Shown in pieces: positions 16,500-24,706 of a stretch of DNA of 64,000 nucleotides; within the stretch, counting starts at the first letter, position 1; each line of letters begins with the position of its first letter. The translations under genes were made by a program, and so were the position numbers. Source of the DNA: Chitinophaga terrae (ex Kim and Jung 2007) (GTDB lineage Bacteria; Bacteroidota; Bacteroidia; Chitinophagales; Chitinophagaceae); assembly GCF_900107795.1 (NCBI RefSeq), contig NZ_FNRL01000002.1:186001-250000 (forward strand), in the 5' to 3' direction. The notes under the pieces are model-generated. The model had not been told where the DNA came from. It saw only the letters and a program-made list of their open reading frames with translations, and searched no databases.

Positions 16500-17248
16500 G
16501 TGGAAAAAAGATATTGCAACTGGAAGATATCAGGCGTGAGTTCATAATGGGCTCCGAGGTGGTAAAAGCGTTGAGAGGCATCACTTTCGATGTTTATGAA
16601 GGAGAATTTGTGACCATTATGGGCAGCAGCGGATCGGGGAAAACCACGCTGCTGAATATTCTTGGTTGCCTCGACAAGCCTACGTCCGGCAATTACCTGT
16701 TGGACGGGGTAAGCGTGAGCAAGCTGTCGAGAAATGAGCTGGCGAGATTGAGGAACAGGAAGATAGGTTTCGTATTCCAGTCGTATAACCTGCTGCCGCG
16801 AACCTCGGCCCTGGAAAACGTGGAGTTGCCACTGTTCTATAATCCCGGTCTTTCCACTTCCGAAAGGAAACAGCGGGCTATGGCTGCTTTATCAGAAGTA
16901 AAGCTGCAGGGCAGGGAAGAGCATATGCCCAACCAGTTGTCGGGAGGGCAGCAACAGAGAGTGGCTATTGCCCGTGCATTGGTTAACCAGCCGGTGATGA
17001 TACTGGCAGATGAGGCTACCGGGAACCTGGATTCACGGACTTCGTACGAGATCATGGCGTTGATGCAGGAGCTTAACCAGCAGGAAGGAAAAACGATCGT
17101 ATTTGTAACACACGAACCAGATATCGCCTCTTTCAGCACCCGAACAGTAATGTTGAGAGATGGCCGGGTAGTTAAAGACACAAAAAATGAAAATGTGCGC
17201 TCGGCGAAAGAGGCCCTCGCTGCCTTGCCGCCGGCAGACGATTATTAA
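16496..17248 (+). CDS. ABC transporter ATP-binding protein (MacB/LolD type)
   Basis: A 250-residue ATPase of the MacB/LolD/FtsE class. Walker A is GSSGSGKT (residues 43-50), the Q-loop region is VFQSYNLLPRTSALENVELPL, the signature is LSGGQQQRVAIARAL, Walker B is MILADEATGNLDS and the switch His is in VTHEPDIA. In E. coli these functions are fused into one MacB chain; here the ATPase and permease are separate genes. It powers the adaptor-driven outward movement of substrates (macrolides, lipopeptides or siderophores in other species); the substrate here is not known. Confidence 0.94.
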   Translation: MSGKKILQLEDIRREFIMGSEVVKALRGITFDVYEGEFVTIMGSSGSGKTTLLNILGCLDKPTSGNYLLDGVSVSKLSRNELARLRNRKIGFVFQSYNLLPRTSALENVELPLFYNPGLSTSERKQRAMAALSEVKLQGREEHMPNQLSGGQQQRVAIARALVNQPVMILADEATGNLDSRTSYEIMALMQELNQQEGKTIVFVTHEPDIASFSTRTVMLRDGRVVKDTKNENVRSAKEALAALPPADDY

Positions 17249-17257
17249 CCGGGAATT

Positions 17258-18478
17258 ATGAGCATACTGAGGTTCATCATGTTGGCATTAAGGGCATTGC
17301 AGCGGAATAAGCTGCGGGCCTTCCTTACCATGCTTGGTATCATCATCGGCGTGGCTGCGGTTATTGCCATGGTGGCGATCGGGCAGGGGTCTAAAGAAAG
17401 CATTCAAAGCCAGTTAAGCAGCATGGGATCGAATATGATAACCGTTCTTCCCAGCAGTAACGTGGCAGGAGGCGTAAGAATAGGCGGGGATAGTTACCAG
17501 TCGTTGACTATAGAAGATGTAAAAGCAATCCAGCAACAGGCGGAGTATGTAAGCGCCGTTTCCCCTGTTGCTTCAACAAGAGGACAGGCTATTTACGGAG
17601 CCCTGAACTGGCCTACCTCGTTGCAGGGGGTTGCACCTTCCTATTTCGATATCCGTAAACTGACCATACAGGATGGGGTAAGTTTTTCCGATGCAGATGT
17701 GGCTACCGCAGCAAAGGTTTGCGTCCTGGGACAAACAGTGATCAAGAATCTTTTCCCCAGCGGCGAAAGCCCTGTTGGTAAGGTGATCAGGCTGAATTCC
17801 ATTCCGCTGCAGGTGATCGGCACATTGGTGCCAAAAGGGCAAAGCTCTTTCGGGCAGGACCAGGATGATATTATTCTTACTCCTTACACTACCGTACAGA
17901 AACGTATAACAGCTACCATTTACTTCCAGAGCATCTATGCTTCAGCGGTCAGTGAAGGCGCATCGGAAGCGGCAACTAACGAGATCACAGGCATCCTCAG
18001 AACAACGCACCGGTTAAGGCCTACAGATGAAAACAATTTCCAGGTAAGAACAATGGAAGAACTGATCAAAACATTAAGTTCTACTACCAGCCTGTTAACC
18101 ATCCTTTTAACGGCTATTGCAGGTATTTCCCTGGTCATAGGGGGAATAGGGATAATGAATATCATGTATGTTTCTGTAAAGGAGCGGACAAAGGAGATCG
18201 GCTTACGCATGTCGATAGGCGCCAGGGGGTATGATATACTGATGCAATTTCTTGTAGAAGCAATTATTATCAGTGTTACCGGTGGGATAATCGGGGTGAT
18301 ATTAGGAGTTACATCAGCGAAGCTGATAACTGTATTACTTGGATGGCCAACCCTGGTATCAGAGTCCTCCATTGTATTATCGTTTTTGGTTTGTGCCTTT
18401 ACGGGGGTATTTTTTGGGTATTATCCTGCTTTATCGGCTTCCCGCTTAGACCCGATTGAGGCGTTGCGTTATGAATAG
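17258..18478 (+). CDS. MacB-like ABC transporter permease (FtsX/MacB_PCD)
   Basis: A 406-residue permease. The first transmembrane segment is at about residues 20-42 (FLTMLGIIIGVAAVIAMVAIGQG), the MacB periplasmic core domain follows (about 45-250), and three segments of the FtsX domain complete it (LLTAIAGISLVIGGIGIMNIMYVSVKERTKEIGLRMSIGA, then IISVTGGIIGVILG). It ends with the conserved RLDPIEALRYE. It is the last gene of the TolC-MacA-MacB operon. Its last 10 nt overlap the 3' end of a convergent small gene. Confidence 0.94.
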   Translation: MSILRFIMLALRALQRNKLRAFLTMLGIIIGVAAVIAMVAIGQGSKESIQSQLSSMGSNMITVLPSSNVAGGVRIGGDSYQSLTIEDVKAIQQQAEYVSAVSPVASTRGQAIYGALNWPTSLQGVAPSYFDIRKLTIQDGVSFSDADVATAAKVCVLGQTVIKNLFPSGESPVGKVIRLNSIPLQVIGTLVPKGQSSFGQDQDDIILTPYTTVQKRITATIYFQSIYASAVSEGASEAATNEITGILRTTHRLRPTDENNFQVRTMEELIKTLSSTTSLLTILLTAIAGISLVIGGIGIMNIMYVSVKERTKEIGLRMSIGARGYDILMQFLVEAIIISVTGGIIGVILGVTSAKLITVLLGWPTLVSESSIVLSFLVCAFTGVFFGYYPALSASRLDPIEALRYE

Positions 18479-18795
18479 CAGAAGCAGGGTACAGCGATTC
18501 CTGCATCTATCCATTGCTTAAACTCACTTTCTCTTTCGAACGGACGCATGTTCAGCGTGGCGCCTGTGCTATCCTGTATTTCTATGCCATCGGCATGGGA
18601 TTCAACGAGGGTTTTGACAGCTATTTCCTGCTCGATGGAAGAAGCGCCGATAATGCGGTTGAATTCAAGAACGATGCTGTCGGAAGTATCGTTTGCATGT
18701 ACTATGATTACAACGAACTCGAAATTGCCAAACTGCCGGAGGGCGGGAATGTGTTGGGCCTGTATCTTATAACAGGCGCCTGGTTGTAGTTCCAT
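18469..18795 (-). CDS. Hypothetical protein, 108 residues
   Basis: Not recognised. A soluble alpha/beta-looking protein, with IPALRQFGNFEFVVIIVHANDT and FERESEFKQWIDAGIAVPC, and two Cys near the end. Its composition is natural, unlike the opposite frames over the same stretch. It is convergent with macB and overlaps its stop by 10 nt. Start ATG at 18795. Confidence 0.5.
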   Translation of the reverse strand: MELQPGACYKIQAQHIPALRQFGNFEFVVIIVHANDTSDSIVLEFNRIIGASSIEQEIAVKTLVESHADGIEIQDSTGATLNMRPFERESEFKQWIDAGIAVPCFCYS

Positions 18796-18879
18796 GATCG
18801 GTGTATTTAGGCTCTATGAATGTAAGGATTATCCGCTGAATTGTTTATAACTATAACGTATATACGTTTTTAGAAAGAA

Positions 18880-18909
18880 TAAAAAATAGGCCGGCTATGA
18901 TAGCCGGCC
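18880..18909 (-). terminator. Intrinsic terminator after the 105-residue secreted protein gene
   Basis: A perfect 10-bp stem GGCCGGCTAT/ATAGCCGGCC (18889-18909), followed on the minus strand by TATTTTTT. Confidence 0.85.
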
Positions 18910-18928
18910 AACACCTGGTTGTTTTGTT

Positions 18929-19246
18929 TTAGTCTTTTTTCTTATCGTGGATCTGGCTTGGTTTCAGGTATACCTTTTTACCTTTTTCATCCACGATAAA
19001 TTTGCGGTCTTTTTTATCTATATAAACCACTTCACCATTCGGTCCTTCTTTTCCTTTATAAATTTTATCTGTAACAGCGGAGGCACCTTTAACAGCGATA
19101 GAAGCGGTTTTATTACCTACTTTTTTAGCTGTACTGTCGATGCCTTGAGCAAAAGTGTTCTGGCTGCCAAGTGTAAATGCTAATCCAATTGCGGAGGCGA
19201 TCAGTAATCCGGCAATCTGTTTTGGAGTTCTCATAATTGTATTCAT
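18929..19246 (-). CDS. Small secreted basic protein, unknown function
   Basis: 105 residues with a signal peptide (LLIASAIGLAFTLGSQNTFAQ, cleavage near residue 34). A Lys-rich mature part follows, with a short beta pattern EVVYIDKKDRKFIVDEKGKKVYLKPSQI. It may start at 19246 or at Met5 (19234). No family recognised. It has its own terminator. Probably periplasmic or secreted. Confidence 0.65.
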   Translation of the reverse strand: MNTIMRTPKQIAGLLIASAIGLAFTLGSQNTFAQGIDSTAKKVGNKTASIAVKGASAVTDKIYKGKEGPNGEVVYIDKKDRKFIVDEKGKKVYLKPSQIHDKKKD

Positions 19247-19433
19247 TTTGATGTTAAATAAATATTTACAATTGCCTGTAAGTATCCAACAATAATGCCA
19301 TCCCAGCTGTTAGTTATAGGTCAGCCTGTTACAAATGGGTTAAAACGGTAAATTGTGGGCAGGGGAACCCGGGAAAAATCCCGGCTGAGTTCATTGCTTT
19401 TTTTCGTATATTCATTTGCGATAATCCTATGCC

Positions 19434-19888
19434 ATGAAATCTTCGAATAAAGGTCTGTATCTATCTGTTCCTACACCTTGATTTCTCCCGCCATGTCTGA
19501 TATTGAAGTGCTTGCTGTTTTGAAAAACAGCAGGGGAGAGCTTTGCGGGCGTTTCAACAACACCCGGCTGAACAGGTTACTGACAGAGCCTGCCAACAGG
19601 CATAGCAGGTTGTTGCCGGTAGCTGTAGCATCGGCTATTATGGCTATTACCTTTACTGAATCAACTGCCCAGGTGAGGAAACTTGAACAGGTGGCGATGG
19701 CGCAATTCCCTGCAAAAGATTCATCCCAGGTTCAATGTCAGCTTCCGGAAGTAGTTGTACACGATAGTGAAATTCCGCCCAGGAGCTTTACTGTAGGAAG
19801 TTTAGCTGTTGTAAAGGTAGAAAAGTCAGGATTCGACCCAATGTATTACTCAGGAAAGTCCGTAAAGGCAAGGAAGAAAAAGCCTTAA
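19434..19888 (+). pseudogene. Decayed Bacteroidota Cys-rich / GRFxxxQLNR family gene with internal deletion
   Basis: The start at 19434 gives MKSSNKGLYLSVPTP and then a TGA at 19479. In intact relatives a VPxPC start is followed by about 25 residues holding a zinc-ribbon-like Cys cluster and then DFSxMSD. Here the DNA jumps straight from VPTP to GATTTCTCCC-GCCATGTCT, which reads DFS and then, after a 1-nt shift, AMSD. The rest is open: from the ATG at 19493 comes MSDIEVLAVLKNSRGELCGRFNNTRLNRLL, a membrane segment (residues about 41-60) and a 70-residue tail. A shortened product of 131 residues could still be made from 19493. Family memory is from sequence pattern, so the assignment is moderate. 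The stop overlaps that of the convergent SUKH gene by 2 nt. Confidence 0.55.
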
Positions 19889-20472
19889 TCGTTGTAATTC
19901 AGGAAGGTATCCTTATGAACGATACCCCATTTCTTTACAAAAATATAATCTCCTTTTTCGAGAGCATTCAGGTAATCCTTTATCCATTCTTCAAATGAAG
20001 GGGCTACAATAGCACGGTGGGGGTCATCATGCCAAAGGGTAATGATCTGTCCTGATTTTCCTTCTGGTGCGGGGTCCAGGTCTATACATAAGTGGTTGCC
20101 AAAGCCGTCGCCGGTAATTGGGATCCAAAGTGGGTTCCACCAGTCATTTTTGATGCCAGTGTCGGGGGCCGATAAAATAGGCTCATCGTTGTAGGTAAAT
20201 GTATCACTGTCTGCCAGGTCTTTCCAATGGTGCCACTGCGTTGTAATATCAGCGATACTCAGTAATTGATCTGCATCAACCAATCCGGTTCTGGCTTTAA
20301 CCTGGCCATTATGAATGGCATAAAAGGCTTTGAAAGATTTAGGTAAAGTTGCGCCAATCAGCTTTTCCAGTGATGCTACCGCTTCAAATGATGCACCGGG
20401 TTGAAGTATGCTTAGTAGCCCGGGGGCATACTGTTTCATCCAGTTCTCCCATCTGATCCAGTATTCTTGCAT
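19885..20472 (-). CDS. SMI1/KNR4 (SUKH) family protein
   Basis: 195 residues from the ATG at 20472; an upstream extension to 20538 is unlikely. The SUKH fold pattern is clear: EKLIGATLPKSFKAFYAIHNGQ, then NPLWIPITGDGFGNHLCIDLDP and SFEEWIKDYLNALEKGDY. SUKH proteins in bacteria often act as immunity proteins to polymorphic toxins, but many stand alone with housekeeping roles. No toxin or Rhs/VgrG gene is next to it, so an immunity role is not supported here. Cytoplasmic. Confidence 0.85.
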   Translation of the reverse strand: MQEYWIRWENWMKQYAPGLLSILQPGASFEAVASLEKLIGATLPKSFKAFYAIHNGQVKARTGLVDADQLLSIADITTQWHHWKDLADSDTFTYNDEPILSAPDTGIKNDWWNPLWIPITGDGFGNHLCIDLDPAPEGKSGQIITLWHDDPHRAIVAPSFEEWIKDYLNALEKGDYIFVKKWGIVHKDTFLNYND

Positions 20473-20563
20473 ATGGTTCGAAATTTTGCGAGCATAAAGA
20501 TTGTGAAAATTTATCAATAAATTTAACCCTGACCCCATCTGTTTTTTATATGTTAATTATCAA

Positions 20564-20571
20564 TATTTTTG
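20564..20571 (+). promoter_or_regulatory. -7 element TATTTTTG before the acidic 93-residue gene
   Basis: Matches TAnnTTTG. It lies 48 nt upstream of the ATG at 20620, in a short AT-rich intergenic stretch. The -33 region has only a T-run. Confidence 0.45.
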
Positions 20572-20619
20572 TATCCGGTTGATAGCACATTACGTTATTA
20601 CAAAATAAATTAATCCATT

Positions 20620-20901
20620 ATGGCACAGTTACCTAAGTTCATGATCGCAGACGACCCGGTTACTGACCCGGAAAACGAGTATATTTTTCATACTGAAAAA
20701 CCTCGTTTTTTTGCGAAAAGAGTAGAGGATGACGAAGAAAACGCGCATATCGATATCGTTTATGAACTCGATAGCGTGGACGAATTCTTCAAAAACTCCC
20801 CTGATAAAAAAATAGAACTCCTCGAAGAACTGGGCGACTGGTACTATTCCTACCTCGACTGGTTGGAAGATGATGGAGAAGAGGAAGACGATGAATTCTA
20901 A
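20620..20901 (+). CDS. Small acidic conserved hypothetical protein
   Basis: 93 residues, very acidic, with the C-terminal run EDDGEEEDDEF and aromatic-rich middle LGDWYYSYLDWLEDD. No membrane segment or signal peptide. I cannot name a family. The single gene, with its own promoter and a strong terminator, suggests a well-expressed independent unit. A role as a nucleic-acid mimic or metal or basic-protein binder is speculation. Confidence 0.7.
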   Translation: MAQLPKFMIADDPVTDPENEYIFHTEKPRFFAKRVEDDEENAHIDIVYELDSVDEFFKNSPDKKIELLEELGDWYYSYLDWLEDDGEEEDDEF

Positions 20902-20916
20902 AAATATCGCCTCTGA

Positions 20917-20950
20917 AAAGGTCCGCTCTACTTTGGTAAGCGGACCTTTT
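20917..20950 (+). terminator. Intrinsic terminator
   Basis: Stem AAAGGTCCGCT (20917-20927) / AGCGGACCTTT (20939-20949) followed by TTTTG, 16 nt after the stop of the acidic gene. Confidence 0.9.
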
Positions 20951-20995
20951 TTTGTTTATTTACTTTATCTTTCACGCACCTGAATCACGATACCA

Positions 20996-21388
20996 ATGAA
21001 CTATAACATTGCTTATTTATTGTTAAGACTGGGAGTAGGACTGAGTTTTTTTGGCCATGGCCTGGTCAGGCTTCCCAAACTGAGCGGCTTTAGTGCCTGG
21101 ATGCTGAAAAGTTTTGAGCATTCAATGCTGCCTGCCTCTCTGGTTGCGCCGTTTAGCTATGCATTGCCAATCGCCGAATTCATAATAGGGCTGCTGCTCA
21201 TCCTCGGCCTATTCACCCGCCTTTCGTTAATAGCCGGCTGTATAGTAACGCTGGCGCTCATCTTTGGTACAACCATGATAGAGAATTGGGATGCGCTGCC
21301 GTCTCAGTTTATCCATCTTGGTTTGTTGGAGGTATTGCTGATATTTATCCAGTATAATGCCTGGGCGGTAGATAAGATGAGGAAATAA
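20996..21388 (+). CDS. DoxX-family membrane protein
   Basis: 130 residues and four transmembrane segments. It begins with the DoxX signature LLRLGVGLSFFGHGLVRLPKL and continues AEFIIGLLLILGLFTRLSLIAG. DoxX proteins are small inner-membrane proteins linked in some species to thiol or oxidative-stress complexes, and in others to thiosulfate oxidation. No partner gene is adjacent, so the role here is unknown. Confidence 0.88.
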   Translation: MNYNIAYLLLRLGVGLSFFGHGLVRLPKLSGFSAWMLKSFEHSMLPASLVAPFSYALPIAEFIIGLLLILGLFTRLSLIAGCIVTLALIFGTTMIENWDALPSQFIHLGLLEVLLIFIQYNAWAVDKMRK

Positions 21389-21454
21389 GAGGCCTGTTAT
21401 CGATCTTGGCAGGCATCTTCTTAATGCTATCTTATTCTTTCAATTCTATACACT

Positions 21455-22309
21455 ATGAAAAGAAGTCTGTTAACTTTACCATTGTTATTTGCCTCTTTGA
21501 GCCTTTTTTCCCAAACATTGCAAACCGTCACTGATTCAGGGAATACGACATCTAATATGCAACTGATCACCGGTTCTGCAAAAACTCCAACCGTAGGCAA
21601 AGGTCTTGGGCTGACCTTTTGGAATAATAGCAGTTACCTTGTCAGTCGCGACTATGCAACCAATGCCGATATGCCAATGGTTTTCCAGGGCAGTTCTTTC
21701 CTTATGAATCTTACCCAGCCATTTTTTATAAGGAATAATGCTGGTACTACAGCAAGGGGAGGAGGGTTCATATTTGACGAAACCGGCGGCGGAAGAAGCA
21801 CCCTGGTGCTTGATGCCAACGGCGGCGACGGAATAGGGCTGGACTATTCCATGCTTACCCATTTTCCCGGGCAGGGCGGTTTGACAATCGCAAACATGAA
21901 TGCTGCACCAATGTCGTTCCTGACCAACGGAACAAAACGTATGACTATTGACGGAACTACGGGGTATGTAGGCATCGGTACCGCGAATCCTTCTGCTTTG
22001 CTCTCTGTCAATGGCGAAATCAGAACAAAAAAAGTAAGGGTTACCCTTAACGCTTCAGATTGGCCTGATTATGTATTTATGGATGCCTACCAACTGCCGT
22101 CGTTACAGGAACTTGAACAGTATGTAGAGAGGCACAGGCATTTACCAGGCGTTCCATCAGCCGATGTTATTGCCAGCGAGGGATTGGAGTTGGGAGATAT
22201 GCAGAAGCTGCAAATGCAGAAAATTGAGGAATTAACTTTATATATTATTCAACAAAATAAGCGCATCGAAGCATTGGAAGCCAGGTTGGCTGCAGTGGAC
22301 GGCCAATAG
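21455..22309 (+). CDS. Secreted protein with C-terminal tail-fiber-like coiled coil
   Basis: 284 residues. Signal peptide MKRSLLTLPLLFASLSLFSQ. A Gly/Asn-rich beta region (about residues 30-180) ends in GYVGIGTANPSALLSVNGEI, the pattern seen before many phage-fiber and Bacteroidota surface C-termini. A conserved block HLPGVPSADVIASEGLELGDM and a coiled coil (LQMQKIEELTLYIIQQNKRIEALEARL, about 245-280) follow. Many copies of this protein type exist in Bacteroidota genomes, outside phages. There is no Ser-Lys intramolecular protease motif of S74 type visible. Likely a trimeric surface or secreted fiber. Function unknown. Confidence 0.75.
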   Translation: MKRSLLTLPLLFASLSLFSQTLQTVTDSGNTTSNMQLITGSAKTPTVGKGLGLTFWNNSSYLVSRDYATNADMPMVFQGSSFLMNLTQPFFIRNNAGTTARGGGFIFDETGGGRSTLVLDANGGDGIGLDYSMLTHFPGQGGLTIANMNAAPMSFLTNGTKRMTIDGTTGYVGIGTANPSALLSVNGEIRTKKVRVTLNASDWPDYVFMDAYQLPSLQELEQYVERHRHLPGVPSADVIASEGLELGDMQKLQMQKIEELTLYIIQQNKRIEALEARLAAVDGQ

Positions 22310-22334
22310 CCGCCCCAACATCACCCTATAAACG

Positions 22335-22376
22335 AAAATCGGCTAATCCTGTTCAACCAGGTTTAGCCGATTTTTT
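22335..22376. terminator. Bidirectional intrinsic terminator
   Basis: Stem AAAATCGGCTAA (22335-22346) / TTAGCCGATTTT (22363-22374) with an inner CCTG/CAGG pairing, then TTATTC. It serves the fiber-like gene on the plus strand. It may also close the tRNA transcript on the minus strand. Confidence 0.85.
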
Positions 22377-22382
22377 ATTCTG

Positions 22383-22454
22383 TAGCCTCAACAGGGATCG
22401 AACCTGTATCTAAAGTTTAGGAAACTTCTATTCTATCCATTGAACTATGAGGCC
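22383..22454 (-). tRNA. tRNA-Arg (anticodon CCU)
   Basis: A 72-nt cloverleaf read on the minus strand. The acceptor stem is GGCCTCA/TGAGGCT (one G-U pair), the D arm GTTC...GAAT, the anticodon stem GAAGT/ACTTT with loop TTCCTAA giving CCU, the variable loop AGAT, and the T arm ACAGG-TTCGATC-CCTGT. The discriminator is A, and CCA is not encoded. It decodes AGG. Confidence 0.95.
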
Positions 22455-22514
22455 ATTCCATCTTTTACCCCAATCCAGGATTGGGATGCAAAAGTAAGGC
22501 ATTTAAATTAAAAT

Positions 22515-24320
22515 TTAAACACTTTTTACTCCTGATCCCGAATAAAGGCTTTCAATCTCCTCATTGTACTTCTGCATGATCGCTTTCCGCTTCACTTTCA
22601 GGGTGGGGGTCAGTTCGCCCGCATCCACCGTCCATTCATGCGGTAAAAGCACAAATTTCTTGATCTGTTCAATGTGACTAAAAAACTGGTTATACTTGTC
22701 CAGCGCCTGTTTGTAGAGGTCTATCACCCGCTCGTTCTTAACCAGTTCCTCGTTTGAGGCGGCGTTTATGCCATTTTTCGCGGCCCATTTTTTCAGGTTG
22801 GCGAAAGATGGTACTATCAAAGCTCCTGTAAATTTGCGGTCTTCGCCCACCACCATGATCTGCTCGATGTATGGAGATTCCTTGAATTTATTTTCAATCG
22901 GCTGAGGCGCCACGAATTTACCGCCGGAGGTTTTGAAGAGCTCTTTTTTACGGTCCGTTATTTTCAGGAATTTATTATCGATGATCACCCCGATATCGCC
23001 TGTATGAAACCAGCCATCCGTAATGGCATCGGCAGTCAGGTCGGGGCGTTTGTAATACCCGATAGTGATATTAGGTCCCTTGCACAGTATCTCCCCGTCT
23101 TCGGCGATCTTTACTTCTACGCCGCTGATCACTGGTCCCACGGTTCCGAACATCCTGTCTTTAATATCATAACGGTTTACGCTGATCACAGGCGATGTTT
23201 CCGTAAGCCCGTATCCTTCCATGATCGGTATCCCTCCCGCTGTGAAGATCTTTAAAAGACGAACCTGGCAGGCGGCGGCTCCGTTGACAATGGCCTGAAT
23301 ATTGCCTCCCAGTGCGGCTCTCCATTTGCTGAAAATAAGCTTATTGGCCAGCTTCAGCTGCAGGTTATACCAGAAACCCTGGTTGGTGTTGATCTCGTAC
23401 CTTTTGCCTATATCTACTGCCCAGAAGAAAAGAGCTCTTTTGATCCCTTTCAGCTCCAGTCCTGTGGCCATGATCTTTTCATATACTTTTTCCAGCAGCC
23501 GTGGTACGGTAGTGAAAATAGTAGGCTTCACCTCTTTCAGGTTATCGGCTATCGTGTCCATCGATTCTGCATAATAGATAGGCACGCCGTTAGCCAGGTA
23601 CAGGTAGGTGACCATTCGTTCAAAAATATGGTTCAAGGGCAGGAAGCTAAGGGCTTTCGCGTCTTTATTCACAGGGAGATAAGGCCCGCAGGCAATTACG
23701 TTGCTAACGATGTTATGGTGGGTCAGCATTACGCCTTTTGGCGTGCCCGTTGTTCCGGAAGTATAGATGATGGTTACCAGTTCTTCCGGCGAAATATTTT
23801 TCTTAATCTCCTCTATTTTCCCGAAATCCGTTGTATCTCCCATCTCCAGTACCTCTTTCCAGTTCCGGGCGCCTTCTACCTGGTCGAATGTGAAGATTTC
23901 CCGGATGGTAGGGAATTTATCTCTTAACGCCGTTACCTTATCCAGCAACTCTTTATTGCTTACAAATAAGATCCTGGCTTCCGCGTCATTCAGTACATAT
24001 GCCAGTTCATGCTCACTGATAGTAGGGTAAATAGGGGTCAGCACTGCTCCCAGCTGCTGTACAGCCAGATCGGTTATCATCCACTCAGGGCGGTTGGCTG
24101 AAATGATAGCAATCTTGTCTTTGTTCTCATTTTCCTTTACGCCCGCACGGATCCCCAATTTGAGCAAACCAGAACTAAGACGGAGCGTCAAATCACCCAC
24201 TTCTTTTGTACTATACTTCCTGTACACGCCATTCTCTTTACCTGCCAGCATATCATCTTTCGGAAAGTGGGCAAGCTGGTAAGCGATCACGTCAAACAGT
24301 CTTTGTGGTTGGTCATTCAT
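22515..24320 (-). CDS. fadD: Long-chain acyl-CoA synthetase (AMP-forming)
   Basis: A 601-residue adenylate-forming enzyme that activates fatty acids to acyl-CoA. The P-loop-like motif YTSGTTGTPKGV is at residues 186-197. FLPLNHIFERM, GYGLTETSPV, WFHTGDIG and the hinge TDRKKELFKTSGGKFVAP follow in the usual order. The length and LFDVIAYQLAHFP start match the eukaryote-like FadD15 / long-chain group, common in Bacteroidota. The C-terminal Lys of the last motif (LTPTLKVKRKAI) is present. A 2TM gene lies 48 nt upstream on the same strand. Confidence 0.93.
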   Translation of the reverse strand: MNDQPQRLFDVIAYQLAHFPKDDMLAGKENGVYRKYSTKEVGDLTLRLSSGLLKLGIRAGVKENENKDKIAIISANRPEWMITDLAVQQLGAVLTPIYPTISEHELAYVLNDAEARILFVSNKELLDKVTALRDKFPTIREIFTFDQVEGARNWKEVLEMGDTTDFGKIEEIKKNISPEELVTIIYTSGTTGTPKGVMLTHHNIVSNVIACGPYLPVNKDAKALSFLPLNHIFERMVTYLYLANGVPIYYAESMDTIADNLKEVKPTIFTTVPRLLEKVYEKIMATGLELKGIKRALFFWAVDIGKRYEINTNQGFWYNLQLKLANKLIFSKWRAALGGNIQAIVNGAAACQVRLLKIFTAGGIPIMEGYGLTETSPVISVNRYDIKDRMFGTVGPVISGVEVKIAEDGEILCKGPNITIGYYKRPDLTADAITDGWFHTGDIGVIIDNKFLKITDRKKELFKTSGGKFVAPQPIENKFKESPYIEQIMVVGEDRKFTGALIVPSFANLKKWAAKNGINAASNEELVKNERVIDLYKQALDKYNQFFSHIEQIKKFVLLPHEWTVDAGELTPTLKVKRKAIMQKYNEEIESLYSGSGVKSV

Positions 24321-24368
24321 GCTGCTGTAGATTTTTGTTTTGGCCTGGATATTACAGGATAATATGAG

Positions 24369-24617
24369 CTATAATGCTTTTTTCAGATTGTTGCGGTGCG
24401 GGGCATTAAAGTTCTGGTAAGCTAATGCAACACCCCAGCCTAAAGACGGCCATAGGGGCCAGGGAATACCATTCGTGTGCACGCTGTCTGTAAGAAACCA
24501 TAGAAGCCACATTCCCATATTAACAACCAGGTATATAATAAGATGAGATTTGAATCCGGCTTCTGACTTGGCTGATCGCCAATGCTGATCATCATCTCTT
24601 TCTTTATTTATGTCCAT
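24369..24617 (-). CDS. 2TM domain-containing small membrane protein
   Basis: 82 residues from the ATG at 24617. It begins with a charged N-terminus and then SEAGFKSHLIIYLVVNMGMWLLWFL and WPSLGWGVALAYQNF, the two-helix 2TM pattern (PF13239). In other bacteria this domain also anchors LytTR or histidine-kinase proteins; here it stands alone. Function unknown. Possibly co-transcribed with fadD. Confidence 0.82.
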   Translation of the reverse strand: MDINKERDDDQHWRSAKSEAGFKSHLIIYLVVNMGMWLLWFLTDSVHTNGIPWPLWPSLGWGVALAYQNFNAPHRNNLKKAL

Positions 24618-24706
24618 CAAACTCAGATTTTCACTCCAACGGTGGTTGTCCTAATTTAAAGTTTTTTATTGGCTTTATAGTAAAAAAAAATGTCAAAAAT
24701 GAAGGA

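Noticed and set aside
19885..20472. SUKH protein as immunity protein of a toxin system
   Set aside because: No polymorphic toxin, Rhs, VgrG or LXG-like gene is adjacent on either side.
21455..22309. Fiber-like protein as evidence of a prophage
   Set aside because: No phage structural, lysis or integrase genes are nearby, and this protein type is common in Bacteroidota chromosomes. The tRNA next to it shows no attachment-site duplication that I can see.
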